Origin: Streptomyces sp. GS7
GTDB lineage: Bacteria; Actinomycetota; Actinomycetes; Streptomycetales; Streptomycetaceae
Assembly (NCBI RefSeq): GCF_009834125.1
Contig: NZ_CP047146.1
Span: 6,875,501 to 6,939,500 of the forward strand
DNA: 64,000 bases
Direction of reading: 5' to 3'
Under the pieces are notes generated by a model. It was given only the letters and a program-made list of their open reading frames with translations. It ran no database searches and was not told where the DNA came from. Shown one piece after another: positions 61,178 through 64,000 of this stretch (position 1 is its first letter; every line of letters begins with the position of its first letter). A program made the translations under genes and the position numbers.

Positions 61178-61524
61178 CGAATCACCTCATCCAGAGGGGC
61201 GCTGACTATCTGCGGTATCTGCATCGCACGATTCTAGAGATAAACCTACAAACGTTGCCGGATGCGACACACGCGGCGCCGCAACCTCTCCCCATCCTGC
61301 ACCATGGCCCCTGACCAGTGCAGACACGCCGGGCAGATATCCTGCGTCGAGTTTCTGTGTGCCCGTTCATCCTCTCTTGTGACGGAGGACGCTTCCGCCG
61401 CGAGCCTTGCCCCCGGCCGCTGCCTGCGTGGCCTGCGCCTTCTGCACGGTCTGCGCAAACCGTCGAGGAACCGGCCCGCCCGCGCCCTCGCCCGCCCGGG
61501 CCGCGGCCGCACCCGACACCCCGG

Positions 61525-61950
61525 AGTCGTCCTCCGAAGCCCCGCACAGCGTCATCAGTGCGGCCCTGTACCAGGACGGACGGCACGTCAGCAGCCATGG
61601 GCACGCTCGCCGACACCGTCCGGCAGCTACGCGCCATCCCTGACTCGCTGGCGTGGATCGGCGGCCTGCACCGCCCCACCCTCACCGAACTGGGCACACC
61701 GGCATCGGAGTTCGACCTCCATCCCTCGCCCTTGAGGACGCACTGGAGGCCCATCAGTGGCCCGAACCGGAGCGATACGGCGACATCCTCTTCGTCCTTC
61801 GTCGCACTGCGCGCGGCACGCTATCTGGACGATGCCAAAGAGGTGGATTTCGGCGAGGTACATGTCTTCGCGGGCCGCGACCTCGTCATCACCGTGCGCC
61901 ACGGCGGCGCACCCGATCTCTCCGCCATCCATCGGGTCGGCTTGCCTCCG
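61525..61950 (+). pseudogene. corA: Frameshifted 5' part of a CorA-type magnesium transporter gene
   Basis: CorA-like sequence is spread over two frames: SVISAALYQDGRHVSSHG (to ~61600), then TLADTVRQLRAIPDSLAWIG and LHRPTLTELGTPASEFDLHP in a second frame (to ~61728), then LALEDALEAHQWPEPERYG back in the first (to ~61790), then ARYLDDAKEVDFGEVHVFAG in the second (to ~61946). At least three indels are needed. The C-terminal half with the membrane helices and GMN motif is absent. Non-functional. Confidence 0.8.
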
Positions 61951-62150
61951 ACCGGCATGACGCACCGCCTCGGGGCACCCCTTCCCCGGCACCTCCTTCC
62001 ACCCCCTCGGGGTAGCCGGGACCCATCCCGCTCCCCCACTGTCCACCCCGGCCGCGGCACTCGAAGCACGGGTCCCCTGCATCCCCCCGCCCGTCCCACC
62101 CACCCCCGCCCTCAAGAAGGATTCCGCAGGCCAGGGGCCCTGTCAGTGGC

Positions 62151-62164
62151 CTACCGTACGGTAG
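62151..62164. promoter_or_regulatory. TetR-type palindrome next to an orphan start codon
   Basis: CTACCGTACGGTAG is a perfect 14-bp palindrome, 4 nt before an ATG at 62169 on the plus strand. The frame from that ATG is soon antisense to the ABC permease and not protein-like, so this is probably the remains of a TetR-regulated promoter whose gene is gone. The remainder of 61951-62288 holds nothing else recognisable. Confidence 0.5.
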
Positions 62165-63114
62165 CCGCATGACTACCGAGCGTTGTGATATCCCGAGGTG
62201 TTTCCGCAGACAGTGGGTGCGGGCGGGGCCCGGCCCGCCGTGCGTCGCCCGGCCGCCGGACGGCGGGGCGACGGTGGACGAGAGCGCCTCAGCGCGCCAG
62301 ACGGCCGAGGAGGGAGGAAGCCGCGGCGATGCCGAGGACCGCGGCGCCGGTGAGAACGGCGAAATCCAGGCCCAGATGGGAGGGGGTGCCCAAGAGCAGT
62401 CCGCGGAGTGCGTCGACCTGATAGCTGAGGGGGTTGGCCTTGCTCACCGCCTGAAGCCAGCCCGGCATGACCGCCACCGGATAGAGGGCGTTGGAGGCGA
62501 AGAAGAGCGGCATGGTGATGGCCTGGCCGATACCCATCAGACGGTCACGGGTCAGCACGATTCCGGCGATCGTCATCGACAGACAGGAGAAGAAAGCCGA
62601 GCCGAGGATCACGGCGACGACCACACCCAGCAGGCGCAACGGGTTCCACGTCATGGCCACACCGAGCAGGGCGGCGATGACGATCACCACCACCACCGCC
62701 TGGAGCAGCGCTTTCACCCCGGCGGCGAACGCCTTGCCCGCAATCAGGGCGGACCGCGGAGTCGGTGTGACCAGCAGCTTGGTGAGGATGCCGGCGTCCC
62801 GCTCCCAGATGATCATGATGCCGTAGAAGATCGCGATGAACATGGCCGACTGGGCGATGATCCCGGGCGCCAGATAGTCGATGTAGGGGGTGCCGCCGGT
62901 GGGGATGGCCTTGATACGGGTGAAGGTCTCACCGAAGACCAGCAGCCAGAGGGCGGGTTGGACGGCCCGGGTGTACAGCTCTGTCCGGTCGTGACGCAGC
63001 TTCTGCAGCTCGACCATGCACATCGCGACGACCCGGGCGGGCAGCACCCGCCAGCCGGTACGGGCACGCGGCGGGGCCAGCAGCAGGTCCAAGTGGCCTG
63101 TGGCAGAGGAGGGT

Positions 63115-64000
<886 letters not shown>

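Overview
This is a high-GC actinobacterial chromosome segment, almost certainly from Streptomyces. Codons end overwhelmingly in G or C, GTG starts and apparently leaderless genes are common, and TTA codons are rare. The gene content also fits: a Rok7B7-type regulator, an NgcEFG-type transporter, an AfsA-type gamma-butyrolactone (GBL) gene and a SepF-like protein. From memory, the order xylG-xylF-rok7B7-ngcGFE ... acnA ... murA-like ... arcB/arcA ... sflB follows the S. coelicolor core region around SCO6010 down to SCO5967, in reverse. No tRNA, rRNA, CRISPR array or intact insertion sequence was seen.

Layout. 1-10.8 kb is a sugar-scavenging block: a xylose-type ABC transporter (xylG cut by the window edge), the ROK regulator, a GlcNAc/diacetylchitobiose-type transporter (ngcGFE), and divergently a secreted GH92 alpha-mannosidase. 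A good DasR (dre) site and a LacI-like operator lie between them. 10.9-13.6 kb is aconitase with two kinds of palindromic operator upstream. 13.8-22 kb holds a two-component system, two ECF41-type sigma factors (one with a textbook promoter in front), an MFS pump, and a GntR/membrane-protein pair. 22.1-23.6 kb is a MurA homologue fused to an XRE DNA-binding domain.

23.9-30 kb is a decay zone: fragments of an Old Yellow Enzyme, a MarR regulator with an in-frame stop, a frameshifted hyaluronidase-like gene, a glyoxalase-like remnant, a TPP-enzyme gene with an internal deletion and an MFS tail. An intact MFS gene and an intact LysR gene remain among them.

30.9-43.1 kb carries an aerobic CoA-dependent anthranilate-type (2-aminobenzoyl-CoA) pathway: acyl-CoA dehydrogenase, aryl-CoA ligase, PaaX regulator, enoyl-CoA hydratase and a monooxygenase/reductase fusion. 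It is split by a GBL-type signalling island (35.0-39.9 kb) of HAD phosphatase, two TetR receptors, an enone reductase and an AfsA homologue. The island has ARE-like operators before its promoters and TTA codons in the synthase and one receptor. The two halves of the catabolic pathway share an identical 12-bp near-palindrome at their promoters.

43.4-64 kb holds a small HATPase protein, an arginine deiminase cluster without carbamate kinase (arcA-arcB-permease), an MFS/AraC divergent pair, the Pnkp-Hen1 RNA repair operon, an F420-type LLM oxidoreductase, a DUF protein, an sflB-ATPase-mazG operon, a broken corA, and an ABC-2 exporter running off the right edge.
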